From: Streptomyces sp. NBC_00457
GTDB taxonomy: Bacteria; Actinomycetota; Actinomycetes; Streptomycetales; Streptomycetaceae
NCBI RefSeq assembly: GCF_036014015.1
Contig: NZ_CP107905.1
Span: 5,394,001 to 5,458,000 of the forward strand
Direction of reading: 5' to 3'
DNA length: 64,000 nt
Positions within the stretch are counted from its first letter, which is position 1. Every line of letters begins with the position of its first letter. Shown in pieces: positions 23,857-33,178 of this stretch. The position numbers and the translations under genes were made by a program. The notes under the pieces are model-generated. The model searched no databases, was not told the DNA's origin, and saw only the letters and a list, made by a program, of their open reading frames with translations.

Positions 23857-25926
23857 TCAGACGCCGATGTCGCAGCCGTCCTTGCGCCACACCGCCACGA
23901 CCGCCGGGCGGACGTACTTGCCGGGTCCGTCGGGCCAGGTGCTGGCCGGCTTCTCCACGGTGGCGCCGTCCTTCTCGCCCGGGTGCTGTACGGCGACCAG
24001 AACGCGCCGGTCCTGGATGACCGGGCCGCAGGTCTCCGCGCCGATCGGCATCGTCGCGAACTGCTTCAGCTCACCGCGCCGGTCACCGCGCGTAGCTACG
24101 CCGAACAGACCGTCGTGGTAGCCGAGCTGGGCGCCGTCGGTGGAGATCCACAGGTTGCCGTACCGGTCGAAGGCGACGTTGTCCGGGCAGGAGATCGGGC
24201 TGACCTTGTTCTTCGGGAACCCGGCGAAGTAGGTGGCCGGGTCGTTCGGGTCGCCCGCGACCAGGAACAGCGACCAGGCGAACTTGGTGCTGTCGGCGCG
24301 GTTCCAGCGCTCGGTCAGCTCCAGGACGTGCCCGTGCTTGTTGGCGTTGCGCGGGTTGGCCTCGTCCGCCTTGGCGTTCGTGCCGGTACCGCGGTTGGTG
24401 TTGTTGGTGAGGGCGACGTACACCTTGCCGGTGTGCGGGTTGGGCTCGATGTCCTCGGGCCGGTCCATCTTGGTGGCGCCGACCTTGTCACCGGCGAGGC
24501 GCGTGAAGACGAAGACCTCGTCGGCGGTCATGCCCTCGACGTGCGAGACGGCACCCTTCGCCGTGGCGGTGGCCAGCGGGATCCACGTACCGCTGCCGTC
24601 GAACTCGCCGTCGCTGGGGAGCTTGCCGGTGCCGTCGATCTCGATGGCGGGCGAGTCGCCGCTGAGCTTGGCGACGTACAGCGTGCCCTCGTCGAGCAGC
24701 GAGAGGTTGTGCTCGCGCACCGCCCTGCTCGACCCCTTCTTCATCCGCTTGCTGCCGACGAACTTGTAGAAGTAGTCGAAGCGCTCGTCGTCACCGGAGT
24801 AGACGACGGGACGGCCGTCGTCCGTGAGCCGCACGGTCGCGCCCTCGTGCTTGAAGCGGCCCAGCGCGGTGTGCTTGCGCGGCTTGGAGGTGGGGTCGTA
24901 CGGGTCGAGCTCGACGACGTAGCCGAAGCGGTGCACCTCGTTGGGCTCCTGCGCGACGTCGAAGCGCTTGTCGAAGAGCTCCCACTTGCGCTCGGTGGCG
25001 GTGGTGCCGATGCCGTACCGCTTGTCCGTCGCCCGGCTGCTGTTGGCGAAGTACTGGTTGAAGTTCTCCTCGCCGTGCAGCGTGGTGCCCCACGGGGTGG
25101 TGCCGCCGGCGCAGTTGTTGAGGGTGCCGAGCGCCTTGGTGCCGGTCGGGTCGGCGGAGGTCTTCAGCAGGTCCGAACCGGCGGCGGGGCCAGTGATCTT
25201 GAACTCGGTCGTCGCGGTGACGCGACGGTTGAGCGGGTGCCGGGGCACGGGCTTGAGCTTGCCGGTCTTCCGGTCGCCCTCGACGACGACGGCGGACAGA
25301 CCGTGGGCGGCCCACGCGATCTCGACCTGCTCCCTGGTCGGGTTGGCGGCGTCGTAGCCACGGAACATGAGCACCTCGTCGGTGTACTCATGGTTGGCGA
25401 CGAGGATCTGCCGGTTCCACTCACCCGGGAGGGGCAGCAGCGCGAGGAAGTCGTTGTTGTACCCGAACTGGCCCGCCTGCGCCTTGGCGGTCTGGTTGTC
25501 CGGGTCGAAGGCCGGGGCGCCGCGCAGGATGGGCTCGCCCCAGCGGATGACGACGTTCTGGGCGTAGCCGTCGGGAACGGTCACCACGTCGTTGGTGTTG
25601 GGGGCGACAGCGGTGAAACGAAGCCCGCGCGCGCCCTTGGAGGAGCCGAAGGTGGACGTCGTCTGAGTGGCGGCGGCGGCCTCCGGGGCCGCGGCGGCGG
25701 TCACGGCGGTGCCCGCGGCGGCGGCCACCGTGACGACGGCGGCGGCCTGCATCACCGAACGGCGGCTGAGGGCGCCCTGGATGACGTCGCCGACGTATTC
25801 GTTGGTGGTGGTGTTGGGCACCTCGTGGAAGCAGGCGTTCCCACACCGGTACAAACAGGTCATGGCCGACCGGCCACCGGGATGCGAATCGGACGGCGTT
25901 CTGACGAGCGGGAGCGGAATGCGCAC
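23857..25926 (-). CDS. phoX: PhoX family (DUF839) alkaline phosphatase
   Basis: 689 aa, normal for PhoX. A Tat-type signal (SRRSVMQAAAVVTVAAAAG, about residues 54-75) shows export of a folded, cofactor-loaded enzyme. The body has PhoX features: VANHEYTDE, LNNCAGGTTPWGTTLHGEENFNQYF, GRFKHEGATV, VVYSGDDERFDYFYKFV and, near the end, PDNVAFDRYGNLWISTDG. It releases phosphate from organic esters outside the cell using Ca/Fe. A PHO box 78 bp upstream predicts PhoP control under phosphate starvation. Another Met (22 or 59) could be the true start. Confidence 0.9.
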   Translation of the reverse strand: MRIPLPLVRTPSDSHPGGRSAMTCLYRCGNACFHEVPNTTTNEYVGDVIQGALSRRSVMQAAAVVTVAAAAGTAVTAAAAPEAAAATQTTSTFGSSKGARGLRFTAVAPNTNDVVTVPDGYAQNVVIRWGEPILRGAPAFDPDNQTAKAQAGQFGYNNDFLALLPLPGEWNRQILVANHEYTDEVLMFRGYDAANPTREQVEIAWAAHGLSAVVVEGDRKTGKLKPVPRHPLNRRVTATTEFKITGPAAGSDLLKTSADPTGTKALGTLNNCAGGTTPWGTTLHGEENFNQYFANSSRATDKRYGIGTTATERKWELFDKRFDVAQEPNEVHRFGYVVELDPYDPTSKPRKHTALGRFKHEGATVRLTDDGRPVVYSGDDERFDYFYKFVGSKRMKKGSSRAVREHNLSLLDEGTLYVAKLSGDSPAIEIDGTGKLPSDGEFDGSGTWIPLATATAKGAVSHVEGMTADEVFVFTRLAGDKVGATKMDRPEDIEPNPHTGKVYVALTNNTNRGTGTNAKADEANPRNANKHGHVLELTERWNRADSTKFAWSLFLVAGDPNDPATYFAGFPKNKVSPISCPDNVAFDRYGNLWISTDGAQLGYHDGLFGVATRGDRRGELKQFATMPIGAETCGPVIQDRRVLVAVQHPGEKDGATVEKPASTWPDGPGKYVRPAVVAVWRKDGCDIGV

Positions 25927-26003
25927 TTTGTTTTCCCCTTGCTTCCCCTTGTAACCAGCGTGACGGACGGTAGGCGCATGTTTGTGCGGGAGCGGGGCGA
26001 CAC

Positions 26004-26021
26004 GGTGAACTAAAGGTGAAC
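26004..26021 (-). promoter_or_regulatory. PHO box (PhoP binding site) of phoX
   Basis: On the minus strand the sequence reads GTTCACCTTTAGTTCACC: two perfect GTTCACC units with the standard 11-bp period, 78 bp before the phoX start. This is the streptomycete PhoP operator consensus. Confidence 0.92.
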
Positions 26022-26197
26022 TGGAGGTGCCTGTACGTTCGTTACGTTCGTGGCGGATATTCGACCGGTCCGGCCCTTGACTCAGGACATCCCGCCGACC
26101 CTGCCCCTCCCGAAGATCACCATCCGGGGCGGCTAACCTTACGTGTCCGTCCTGGCCAGGGATTAGCGGGCATCAACTCACGCGAAGGGTTGCGTAC

Positions 26198-27805
26198 ATG
26201 GGCATTCTCACTCTCCTGCGGAACGCGTTCGGCCGCAGCCGAAAGGCCCGCACGGCCGAAGCAGAGGGTGCGACACCTTCGCAGACACCGGAACCGACGG
26301 TCCCCTCCCCCTCCCCCGAACCGACCCCCACCCCACCCCCCACGGCTTCCATCCCGGAACCCCGCCCTTCCACACCGGACGACTCCGAGCACGACTTGGT
26401 CTCAGCCGCCTTCGACAAGGTGACGGTGCCGGGGCCGGCGGGAGAGAAGGGGGAGACGGGGGACACGGGGGAGACGGGGCTGGATGAGCCGAGGGCCGAG
26501 ACACCGACGGCCGACGAGCCGGTTGTCGAGGCACCGGTGGCTGAGACGCCGGTTGTCGACGAGCCGGTGATCGAGGAGCCGGGGACAGAGGCCCCGGCGG
26601 CCGAGGAAGCGGTGGCCGAGACGCCGGCTGTCGACGAGCCCGTGATCGAGGATCCGGTATCCGAGACCCCGGCCGCCGAGGAACCGGTGGTGGAGCAGCC
26701 GCCGGTCGTCGACGAGCCCGTGGCTGACGAGCCGGTGGCCGAGGAACCGGTGGCGGTCGCTGATGAGCCGACGGTGGAGCCGGAGCCCGTAGCTGACGAG
26801 CCGGTGGCCGAAGTGGCAGTGGTCGAAGAGCCGGCCGCCGAGGAGAAGGCCCCCGAGCCGACCGTGGACGAGCCGGTCGCCGAGGAGCCGAAGGCGGTCG
26901 TCGCAGACGCCGGCCCGGAGTCCGAGCCTGCCGCTGCCACCGAGGTGGCTCCCGACGCCGAGCCGACCCCCGTCGCCGCCCAGGCGGACAAGCCCGCGGC
27001 CGCCGACGGCGATCAGGCCCCACAGGGGCCACCCGCACCCGCCCACGAACCCGCCACGGGTGGTGCGGGTGGGAACGACGAGGCCGAAGGCGAAGCCGAG
27101 GCCGTAGACGACGCCCCGCTGCCGCAGGCAACCCGTGCGGGTGGGAACGACAAGGCCCAAGGCGAAGCCGAGGCCATGCCCGCCACCCTCCTCACCGCCT
27201 ACAACGCCGCCCGCGAAACCCTCACCACCCGCAACCTCACCGGCACGACTGCCAAGGTCTACCTCGTCCTCGACCGCTCCGCCTCCATGCGCCCGTACTA
27301 CAAGGACGGCTCCGCCCAGGCCCTCGGCGAGCAGGCCCTCGCCCTCGCCGCCCACCTCGACCCCGAGGCCAAGGTCCACGTCGTCTTCTTCTCCACGGAA
27401 CTCGACGGCACCGGCGAACTCACCCTCACCGACCACGAGAACAAGATCGACGACCTGCACGCAGGGCTCGGCCGCATGGGCCGTACCAGCTACCACACGG
27501 CCGTCGAAGAGGTCATCAGCCACTACGAGAAGTCCGCCACCACGGACCCCGCACTCGTGATCTTCCAGACGGACGGTGCCCCGGACGCCAGGACCCCCGC
27601 CACCCAGTCCCTCACGGACGCGGCGAAGAAACACCCCGCCGTCTTCTTCTCCTTCGTCGCCTTCGGCGATCCGGAGAACAAGGCCTTCGACTACCTCCGC
27701 AAGCTCAAAACGGACAACACGGCCCACTTCCTGGCCGGCGAAACCCCACGCGAGCTGACCGACCAGGAGCTCTACGAAGGCGTACTGGCGAACTGGCGCC
27801 CGTAG
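26198..27805 (+). CDS. VWA-domain protein with long acidic Pro/Glu/Val repeat
   Basis: 535 aa. A short N-terminus (MGILTLLRNAFGRSRKART) precedes a low-complexity region (about residues 30-325) dominated by loose DEPVxE / ETPxVDEP repeats, very acidic and likely extended. A 72-bp-spaced duplication (27063 and 27135) encodes GGNDxAxGEAEA twice. The C-terminal VWA domain (about 335-535) has MIDAS DRSAS in VYLVLDRSASM and resembles the VWA of tellurium-resistance TerF-like proteins. It lacks a signal peptide, so it is cytoplasmic. It probably binds a protein partner through metal; partner unknown. Confidence 0.85.
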   Translation: MGILTLLRNAFGRSRKARTAEAEGATPSQTPEPTVPSPSPEPTPTPPPTASIPEPRPSTPDDSEHDLVSAAFDKVTVPGPAGEKGETGDTGETGLDEPRAETPTADEPVVEAPVAETPVVDEPVIEEPGTEAPAAEEAVAETPAVDEPVIEDPVSETPAAEEPVVEQPPVVDEPVADEPVAEEPVAVADEPTVEPEPVADEPVAEVAVVEEPAAEEKAPEPTVDEPVAEEPKAVVADAGPESEPAAATEVAPDAEPTPVAAQADKPAAADGDQAPQGPPAPAHEPATGGAGGNDEAEGEAEAVDDAPLPQATRAGGNDKAQGEAEAMPATLLTAYNAARETLTTRNLTGTTAKVYLVLDRSASMRPYYKDGSAQALGEQALALAAHLDPEAKVHVVFFSTELDGTGELTLTDHENKIDDLHAGLGRMGRTSYHTAVEEVISHYEKSATTDPALVIFQTDGAPDARTPATQSLTDAAKKHPAVFFSFVAFGDPENKAFDYLRKLKTDNTAHFLAGETPRELTDQELYEGVLANWRP

Positions 27806-27835
27806 CCCCCTCGTAGAATCTCCCGCACGACGACC

Positions 27836-27865
27836 GACAGGGCCCGGCTCACCCCGGGCCCTGTC
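27836..27865. terminator. Hairpin terminator
   Basis: A perfect 12-bp stem (GACAGGGCCCGG and its complement) with a 6-base loop, 30 bp after the VWA gene. Confidence 0.85.
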
Positions 27866-27936
27866 CCCGTAATCCCGTAATCCCCCACTCGTAATCGATG
27901 TGAGTCGATCTCCCCAGGGCCAGTACGATTTCGACC

Positions 27937-29544
27937 ATGGCGGCCACTGGATCCGAGAAGCAGGGCGGGAAGGCGTACTACGTCTCCACCCCCATTTATT
28001 ACGTCAACGACGCTCCTCACCTGGGCCACGCCTATACGACCGTCGCAGGCGACGTGCTCTCGCGCTGGCATCGTCAGCGCGGTGAGAAGGTGTGGTACCT
28101 CACCGGCACGGACGAGCACGGTCAGAAGATCATGCGCACCGCGGAGGCGAACGGCGTCAGCCCGCAGGAGTGGGCCGACAAGCTCGTCACCGAAGCCTGG
28201 AAGCCCCTCTGGGAGCATCTGGAGATCGCGAACGACGACTTCATCCGTACGACGGAGAAGCGTCACACGGACCGCGTCCAGGAGTTCGTCCAGGATCTCC
28301 ACGACAAGGGCGAGATCTACAAGGGCGGCTACGAGGGCCCGTACTGCGTGGGCTGTGAGGAGTACAAGCTCCCCGGCGACCTCATAGAGGCCGAGGACGG
28401 CACGAAGCTGTGTGCCATCCACAAGAAGCCGGTGGAGATCCTCAAGGAGGAGAACTACTTCTTCAAGCTCAGCGAGTACGGCGAGAAGCTCCTCGCCCAC
28501 TACGAGGCCAACCCCGGCTTCATCCAGCCCGAGTCGGCCCGCAACGAGGTCGTGAACTTCGTCCGCCAGGGCCTCCAGGACCTCTCCATCTCCCGTTCCA
28601 CCTTCGACTGGGGCGTCCCGGTCCCGTGGGACGACAAGCACGTGATCTACGTGTGGATCGACGCGCTGCTGAACTACGCGACGGCGGTCGGCTACAACGA
28701 GAACCCGGAGAAGTTCGAGAACACCTTCCCCGCCGACGTACACCTGGTCGGCAAGGACATCCTCCGCTTCCACGCGATCATCTGGCCCGCGATGCTGATG
28801 GCGCAGGGTCTGCCACTGCCCGGCAGGATCGTGGCCAACGGCTGGCTGATGGTCGGCGGCGAGAAGATGTCGAAGTCGAACCTGACGGGCATCAAGCCAC
28901 AGGACCTGACGTCCCACTTCGGCGTGGACGCGTACCGCTGGTACTTCCTGCGCGCTATCGCGTTCGGCCAGGACGGCTCGTTCTCCTGGGAGGACTTCTC
29001 CGCCCGCTACACGAGCGAGCTGGCGAACGACTACGGCAATCTCGCCTCACGCGTGGCCGCGATGGTCGGCAAGTACTTCGGCGGCGCGCTGCCGGAGGCG
29101 ACGGCCGTGGGCGAGGCCGAGAAGGCCGTTCAGGGCGGACTGGCCAAGGCGGTGGCCGAGGCGGACCGCCGTATCGGCGACGACCTGGACTTCCAGGGCG
29201 GCATCCTGGCGATCTTCGACTTCGTGAAGCAGGTCAACGGCTACATCACGGAGCAGGAACCGTGGAAGGTGGCCAAGGACCAGTCTGAAGACGGCCAGGC
29301 CCGCCTGGCGACGATCCTCTACACGGCCGCGGAGTCGCTCCGCGCGGTGGCGGTCCTGCTCAACCCGGTCATGCCGGACACCTCTCAGAGGCTCTGGGAC
29401 TCCCTCGGCGCGGACGCCGTCCTCGGCGCGCTCCCCGACCAGACGCTCGCCGACGCCGCCGTCTGGGGCCGGCTCCCGGCGGGCGCGACGATCACCAAGG
29501 GCGCGGTGCTCTTCCCACGCCTGGAGGAGAAGCCGAGCTCGTAG
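27937..29544 (+). CDS. metG: Methionyl-tRNA synthetase 1
   Basis: 535 aa. Class I signature HLGH is at about residue 28 (YYVNDAPHLGHAYTT), and KMSKS at about 308 (GGEKMSKSNL). The compact Zn-region CVGCEEYKLPGD resembles the Bacillus-type enzyme. The C-terminal anticodon-binding helices are present, with no extra tRNA-binding extension. It charges tRNA-Met. No Shine-Dalgarno sequence is seen; a -10-like TACGAT at 27924-27929 puts the transcript start at the ATG, so it may be leaderless. A second, different MetRS gene lies 0.8 kb downstream. Confidence 0.93.
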   Translation: MAATGSEKQGGKAYYVSTPIYYVNDAPHLGHAYTTVAGDVLSRWHRQRGEKVWYLTGTDEHGQKIMRTAEANGVSPQEWADKLVTEAWKPLWEHLEIANDDFIRTTEKRHTDRVQEFVQDLHDKGEIYKGGYEGPYCVGCEEYKLPGDLIEAEDGTKLCAIHKKPVEILKEENYFFKLSEYGEKLLAHYEANPGFIQPESARNEVVNFVRQGLQDLSISRSTFDWGVPVPWDDKHVIYVWIDALLNYATAVGYNENPEKFENTFPADVHLVGKDILRFHAIIWPAMLMAQGLPLPGRIVANGWLMVGGEKMSKSNLTGIKPQDLTSHFGVDAYRWYFLRAIAFGQDGSFSWEDFSARYTSELANDYGNLASRVAAMVGKYFGGALPEATAVGEAEKAVQGGLAKAVAEADRRIGDDLDFQGGILAIFDFVKQVNGYITEQEPWKVAKDQSEDGQARLATILYTAAESLRAVAVLLNPVMPDTSQRLWDSLGADAVLGALPDQTLADAAVWGRLPAGATITKGAVLFPRLEEKPSS

Positions 29545-29569
29545 TACGTACTGTGTACGTACTACGAGC
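29537..29569. terminator. Perfect inverted repeat over the metG stop codon
   Basis: Fifteen-base arms (GCTCGTAGTACGTAC and its exact complement) with a 3-base loop. The metG stop TAG (29542-29544) is inside the first arm. No T-run follows. It ends 15 bp before the convergent vapC stop and could end transcription from both sides. Confidence 0.65.
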
Positions 29570-29583
29570 ACATGACGGGGTCC

Positions 29584-30009
29584 TCAGGACTCGGGCACGG
29601 GCTCGGCCAGCCAGACGGTCGACTGGCCCGTACGGCGAGCGACGGTCTCGAAGTCCCAGTCGTGGTGGAGCAGGGTCAGGCCCGACAACTCGGCTGTGGC
29701 GGCGATGAGCAGGTCCACCGGTCCGGCCGAGCGGTGCTCACCGTTGTCGGTGAGAAGCTGCTGAACCTCGCGAGCGCGCTGATAAATGCCGTCGGGCATC
29801 AGAGTCCAGCTGAACAGCTGCCGCAGCTCCTCCTGAATGCCCTCGCGATCCGCTCGCCCGCGAGCGGAGAAGAGGATCTCCAACTCGGTCAGATCGCACA
29901 GCGCGACCAGCCCGTTGTCGAGCACTTGCTCCCAGTCTGCGTCGTACGCATCGCTGCTGAGCAGACGCACGGCGGCCGAGGTGTCGATCAGATACGAGAG
30001 ATCACTCAC
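29584..30009 (-). CDS. vapC: VapC-type PIN-domain toxin
   Basis: 141 aa from GTG 30009, overlapping the antitoxin stop by 4 bp. PIN-domain acidic residues are visible: [12 protein letters not shown] (Asp9), the Glu in [13 protein letters not shown] (Glu44-type), and [26 protein letters not shown] (Asp98 and the terminal Asp). It is a Mg-dependent ribonuclease toxin, normally held inactive by the upstream VapB. It sits between two MetRS genes; VapC toxins of several bacteria cut initiator tRNA-fMet, which makes this position noteworthy, but the target here is not known. Confidence 0.92.
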   Translation of the reverse strand: MSDLSYLIDTSAAVRLLSSDAYDADWEQVLDNGLVALCDLTELEILFSARGRADREGIQEELRQLFSWTLMPDGIYQRAREVQQLLTDNGEHRSAGPVDLLIAATAELSGLTLLHHDWDFETVARRTGQSTVWLAEPVPES

Positions 30010-30215
30010 CGGCGGTAGTTCCTCTTGTCCAGAAGGATGTCGAAGTCACCACGCGCCCCCCTCTCACGGAGCTTGGCCAGCGCTATGGCCCGGCTGCGCC
30101 GCTTGGCGACTTCCAACAGCGCGGTGTTGACGGTGTCCTTCTTGGTCTTCGTGCCCAGCAGCTCCTGGGCTTCCGCCAGAGCTTCGTCGTCGACCTCGAT
30201 GAGCAACTTCGACAT
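30006..30215 (-). CDS. vapB: VapB-type antitoxin
   Basis: 69 aa. A ribbon-helix-helix-like N-terminus ([39 protein letters not shown]) is followed by a charged tail ending [13 protein letters not shown] that would thread through the VapC active site. It is first in a two-gene operon with vapC (4-bp overlap). It probably autoregulates through an inverted repeat at 30242-30265. Confidence 0.9.
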   Translation of the reverse strand: MSKLLIEVDDEALAEAQELLGTKTKKDTVNTALLEVAKRRSRAIALAKLRERGARGDFDILLDKRNYRR

Positions 30216-30241
30216 GACGCACCCCTCCCGTTCAGGCGTTC

Positions 30242-30265
30242 TATACGATACGCAAGGACAGTATA
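30242..30265. promoter_or_regulatory. Candidate VapB operator in divergent promoter region
   Basis: TATAC (30242-30246) and GTATA (30261-30265) form an inverted repeat in an AT-rich stretch (TATACGATACG ... GTATATATTC) between vapB and the second MetRS gene, suited to a ribbon-helix-helix repressor. Promoters for both directions could lie here. Confidence 0.4.
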
Positions 30266-30354
30266 TATTCAAGGCATCGCGATCGTCCCGGTCGACTACG
30301 ATTTCAAGGTTCGTAGGACCCTCACCCCACGCAGCAAGTCTGGAGCAGCCCGCA

Positions 30355-32079
30355 ATGGCTCGACACCTCATCACCAGCGCCCTTCCGTACATCAACGGGA
30401 TCAAGCACCTGGGCAACATGGTGGGGTCCATGCTCCCGGCGGACGTCTACTCCCGGTACCTGCGCCAGCGCGGTCACGACGTCCTCTACATCTGCGCGAC
30501 GGACGAACACGGCACGCCCGCCGAGCTGGCCGCGAAGGAGGAGGGCCTCCCGGTCGACGAGTTCTGCGCGCGGGCGCACGACCAGCAGAAGGCGATCTAC
30601 GACGGCTTCAACCTGGCCTTCGACTACTTCGGCCGCAGTTCCTCCCCGCAGAACCGCGAGATCACCCAGGAGATCGCCCGCGAGCTGAAGGCGAACGGCT
30701 TCATCGAGGAACGGGCCATCCGCCAGGTGTACTCGAACACGGACGGCCGCTTCCTGCCGGACCGCTACATCATCGGCACCTGCCCGCACTGCGGCTACGA
30801 CAAGGCCCGCGGCGACCAGTGCGAGAACTGCACGCGCGTCCTGGACCCCACCGACCTGATCGACCCGCGCTCCGCGATCAGTGGCAGCAGCGACCTGGAG
30901 ATCCGCGAGACCAAGCACCTGTTCCTCCTCCAGTCGGCCCTGGCCGGCGAGGTCGAGGCATGGGTCGACGAGCGCGCCGACAACTGGCCGATCCTGGCGT
31001 CCTCCATCGCCCGCAAGTGGCTCACGGAGGGCCTGCACGACCGCGCGATCACCCGCGACCTCGACTGGGGCGTCCCGGTCCCGGCGGACACCTGGCCCGA
31101 CCTCGCCGCCGACGGCAAGGTCTTCTACGTCTGGTTCGACGCCCCGATCGAGTACATCGGCGCGACGAAGGAGTGGGCAGACGCCGCGCGAGACACAGAC
31201 CCGACCGGCAACCGCGACTGGCGCTCCTGGTGGTGGAAGTCGGACGCGGACGTCCGGTACACGCAGTTCATGGGCAAGGACAACGTCCCCTTCCACAGCG
31301 TGATGTTCCCGGCGACCCTGCTGGGCACCCGCGCGCCGTGGAAGAAGGTCGACGTGATCAAGGCCTTCAACTGGCTGAACTACTACGGCGGCAAGTTCTC
31401 CACGTCGCAGCGGCGAGGCGTCTTCACCCACGACGCCCTGGAGATCCTCCCCGCCGACTACTGGCGCTACTTCATGATGGCCAACGCCCCGGAGTCGGAC
31501 GACTCGTCCTTCACCTGGGAGCACTTCACGGCCACGGTGAACAAGGACCTGGCGGACACCCTCGGCAACTTCGTCAACCGCGTCCTCTCGTTCTCGAAGA
31601 AGCGCTTCGGCGACGAGGTCCCGGCGGGCACGGAGCCCGGCGAGGCGGAGGCGAAGCTCGGCGCGGAGATCGCCCGCCTGCTCACCGAGTACGAGGAGCA
31701 GATGGAGGCCATCCAGTTCCGCAAGGCGGCGGCCGCCCTCCGCGCCCTGTGGTCGGCCGGCAACTCGTACCTCGAGGAAAAGGCCCCCTGGCTGGAGATC
31801 AAGACCGACAAGGAGGGGGCGGCGCTCACCCTCCGCACGGCGATGAACCTGATCCACCTCTACGCGGTGGTCTCGGAGCCCTTCATCCCGACGACCTCGG
31901 CCGCCATGCGCCAGGCGTTCTCCCTGACGGACGACACGGCGACCTGGGTGAGCACCGACGAGGCGAAGGCGCTGAACTCGGTCCCCGCCGGCACCCCCTT
32001 CACCGTCCCCCCGGTCCTCTTCGCCAAGCTCACGGACGACGACCTGGAGACGTACAAGGAGCGCTTCGGCGGCGAGTAG
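30355..32079 (+). CDS. Methionyl-tRNA synthetase 2 (divergent type)
   Basis: 574 aa from ATG 30355. It is a class I MetRS unlike the first: the HIGH motif reads HLGN ([13 protein letters not shown]), the KMSKS motif reads KFSTSQRRG (at about residue 345), and there is a four-Cys zinc knuckle [17 protein letters not shown]. These features belong to the other MetRS subfamily, which in some bacteria occurs as a second copy giving resistance to MetRS inhibitors. It follows vapBC on the opposite strand. Either gene could be the housekeeping enzyme. Confidence 0.92.
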   Translation: MARHLITSALPYINGIKHLGNMVGSMLPADVYSRYLRQRGHDVLYICATDEHGTPAELAAKEEGLPVDEFCARAHDQQKAIYDGFNLAFDYFGRSSSPQNREITQEIARELKANGFIEERAIRQVYSNTDGRFLPDRYIIGTCPHCGYDKARGDQCENCTRVLDPTDLIDPRSAISGSSDLEIRETKHLFLLQSALAGEVEAWVDERADNWPILASSIARKWLTEGLHDRAITRDLDWGVPVPADTWPDLAADGKVFYVWFDAPIEYIGATKEWADAARDTDPTGNRDWRSWWWKSDADVRYTQFMGKDNVPFHSVMFPATLLGTRAPWKKVDVIKAFNWLNYYGGKFSTSQRRGVFTHDALEILPADYWRYFMMANAPESDDSSFTWEHFTATVNKDLADTLGNFVNRVLSFSKKRFGDEVPAGTEPGEAEAKLGAEIARLLTEYEEQMEAIQFRKAAAALRALWSAGNSYLEEKAPWLEIKTDKEGAALTLRTAMNLIHLYAVVSEPFIPTTSAAMRQAFSLTDDTATWVSTDEAKALNSVPAGTPFTVPPVLFAKLTDDDLETYKERFGGE

Positions 32080-32192
32080 GGGTGAGAAAGGGGTGATCAA
32101 CTCGCGGACGAAACGAGAAAGTTGCCCGAGCGGTCGATCCAGTGTGTGCCCTGCCCGCACGGCGCACACGTCACGACCGTATGGTCTGCGCC

Positions 32193-32657
32193 ATGGCAGT
32201 ACCTGAGGTCATCCCGATCGCCTACGAGCCACACGGCCGTACAGAGGCCATCGGTCGCTACGCGGACGGACAGTTCCTGGGGTCGGTCACCTGGGCCTTC
32301 CCCAAGGGCTTCCGCCTTGACGCGGGCTGGGAAGAGCACAAGCGGCTCTACGCGGCACTGCACACGTTCGACGCCAAGGGCATCTACCGCGACTCGCAGA
32401 TCCTGTGCGCGGGCACCTGGGCCGAGCAGCAACGCACCCCGGCAGTCCTGCCCCGGGCCCGGGCCCACCTGGCGACCCTGCTCAGGGCCCTGCCCCGACG
32501 CACCTACACGGACATCGCGATCCGCCCCTTCCAACTCACCGTGGAAGGCGTCCTGTTCGGCCTGCTGACGGGAGAGGACGAGGGCGAACCCTGGGCCGAG
32601 CTCTACCCGGACCACCTCGGCTTCGGCCCGCCCTGGGACGGCCTGTACGACACCTGA
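32193..32657 (+). CDS. Conserved actinobacterial protein of unknown function
   Basis: 154 aa from ATG 32193; ATG 32181 and 32142 are alternatives and none has a good ribosome site. The sequence is soluble, acidic-basic mixed, with no signal peptide or membrane helix (for example YADGQFLGSVTWAFPKGFRLDAGWEEHKRLY and a C-terminal PPWDGLYD). No domain is recognised. It follows the second MetRS gene by 113 bp. Confidence 0.7.
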   Translation: MAVPEVIPIAYEPHGRTEAIGRYADGQFLGSVTWAFPKGFRLDAGWEEHKRLYAALHTFDAKGIYRDSQILCAGTWAEQQRTPAVLPRARAHLATLLRALPRRTYTDIAIRPFQLTVEGVLFGLLTGEDEGEPWAELYPDHLGFGPPWDGLYDT

Positions 32658-32738
32658 GCGCGCTGTCGGCGCAACCCCCCGCTCCTCCCCGTGCGTCCAC
32701 CCACCAGGCGACACAGCCAATCGAGTGGGGGTCCAGCC

Positions 32739-33104
32739 ATGGCACTTTTCGGCAACGCGCACACCGTAGACCCGGCGACGGCACAGCAGGACTACGCCCG
32801 TCTGCTGGGCCAGGACGAGCAGGTGCATGCCGCGTACATGCTGATCCGCGACACGATCCTGCTCACGGACCGGCGGCTGATCCTGGTCGACAAGCAGGGC
32901 ATCACCGGTAAGAAGGTGGAGTACCACTCCGTCCCGTACCGCAGCATCACCCACTTCTCCGTGGAGACCGCCGGCACCTTCGACCTCGACGCCGAGCTGA
33001 AGATCTGGATCTCCGGCACCCCGACCCCGATCGAGAAGACCTTCACCAAGGGCGTCGACATCTACGAAGTCCAGGCGATCCTCACCCACTTCGTGGCGCG
33101 GTAG
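32739..33104 (+). CDS. Bacterial PH-like domain protein
   Basis: 121 aa from ATG 32739. The chain fits a single bacterial pleckstrin-homology-like domain: DTILLTDRRLILVDKQG, KKVEYHSVPYRSITHFSVETAG, FDLDAELKIWISG, then a C-terminal helix (VDIYEVQAILTHFVA). Such proteins are cytoplasmic, form rings, and have no enzymatic function assigned. Confidence 0.85.
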   Translation: MALFGNAHTVDPATAQQDYARLLGQDEQVHAAYMLIRDTILLTDRRLILVDKQGITGKKVEYHSVPYRSITHFSVETAGTFDLDAELKIWISGTPTPIEKTFTKGVDIYEVQAILTHFVAR

Positions 33105-33178
33105 GCGTACCGGTCAGCTTTACAATTCCCGCGGAATGCGGGTGCACGGACGGTGCGCCCGGGGGTGGAGGGGCTGGG

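Noticed and set aside
33125..33137. ATTCCCGCGGAAT palindrome before the FG-GAP gene
   Set aside because: Five-bp arms around CGC are expected by chance in this DNA and no regulator gene is adjacent.
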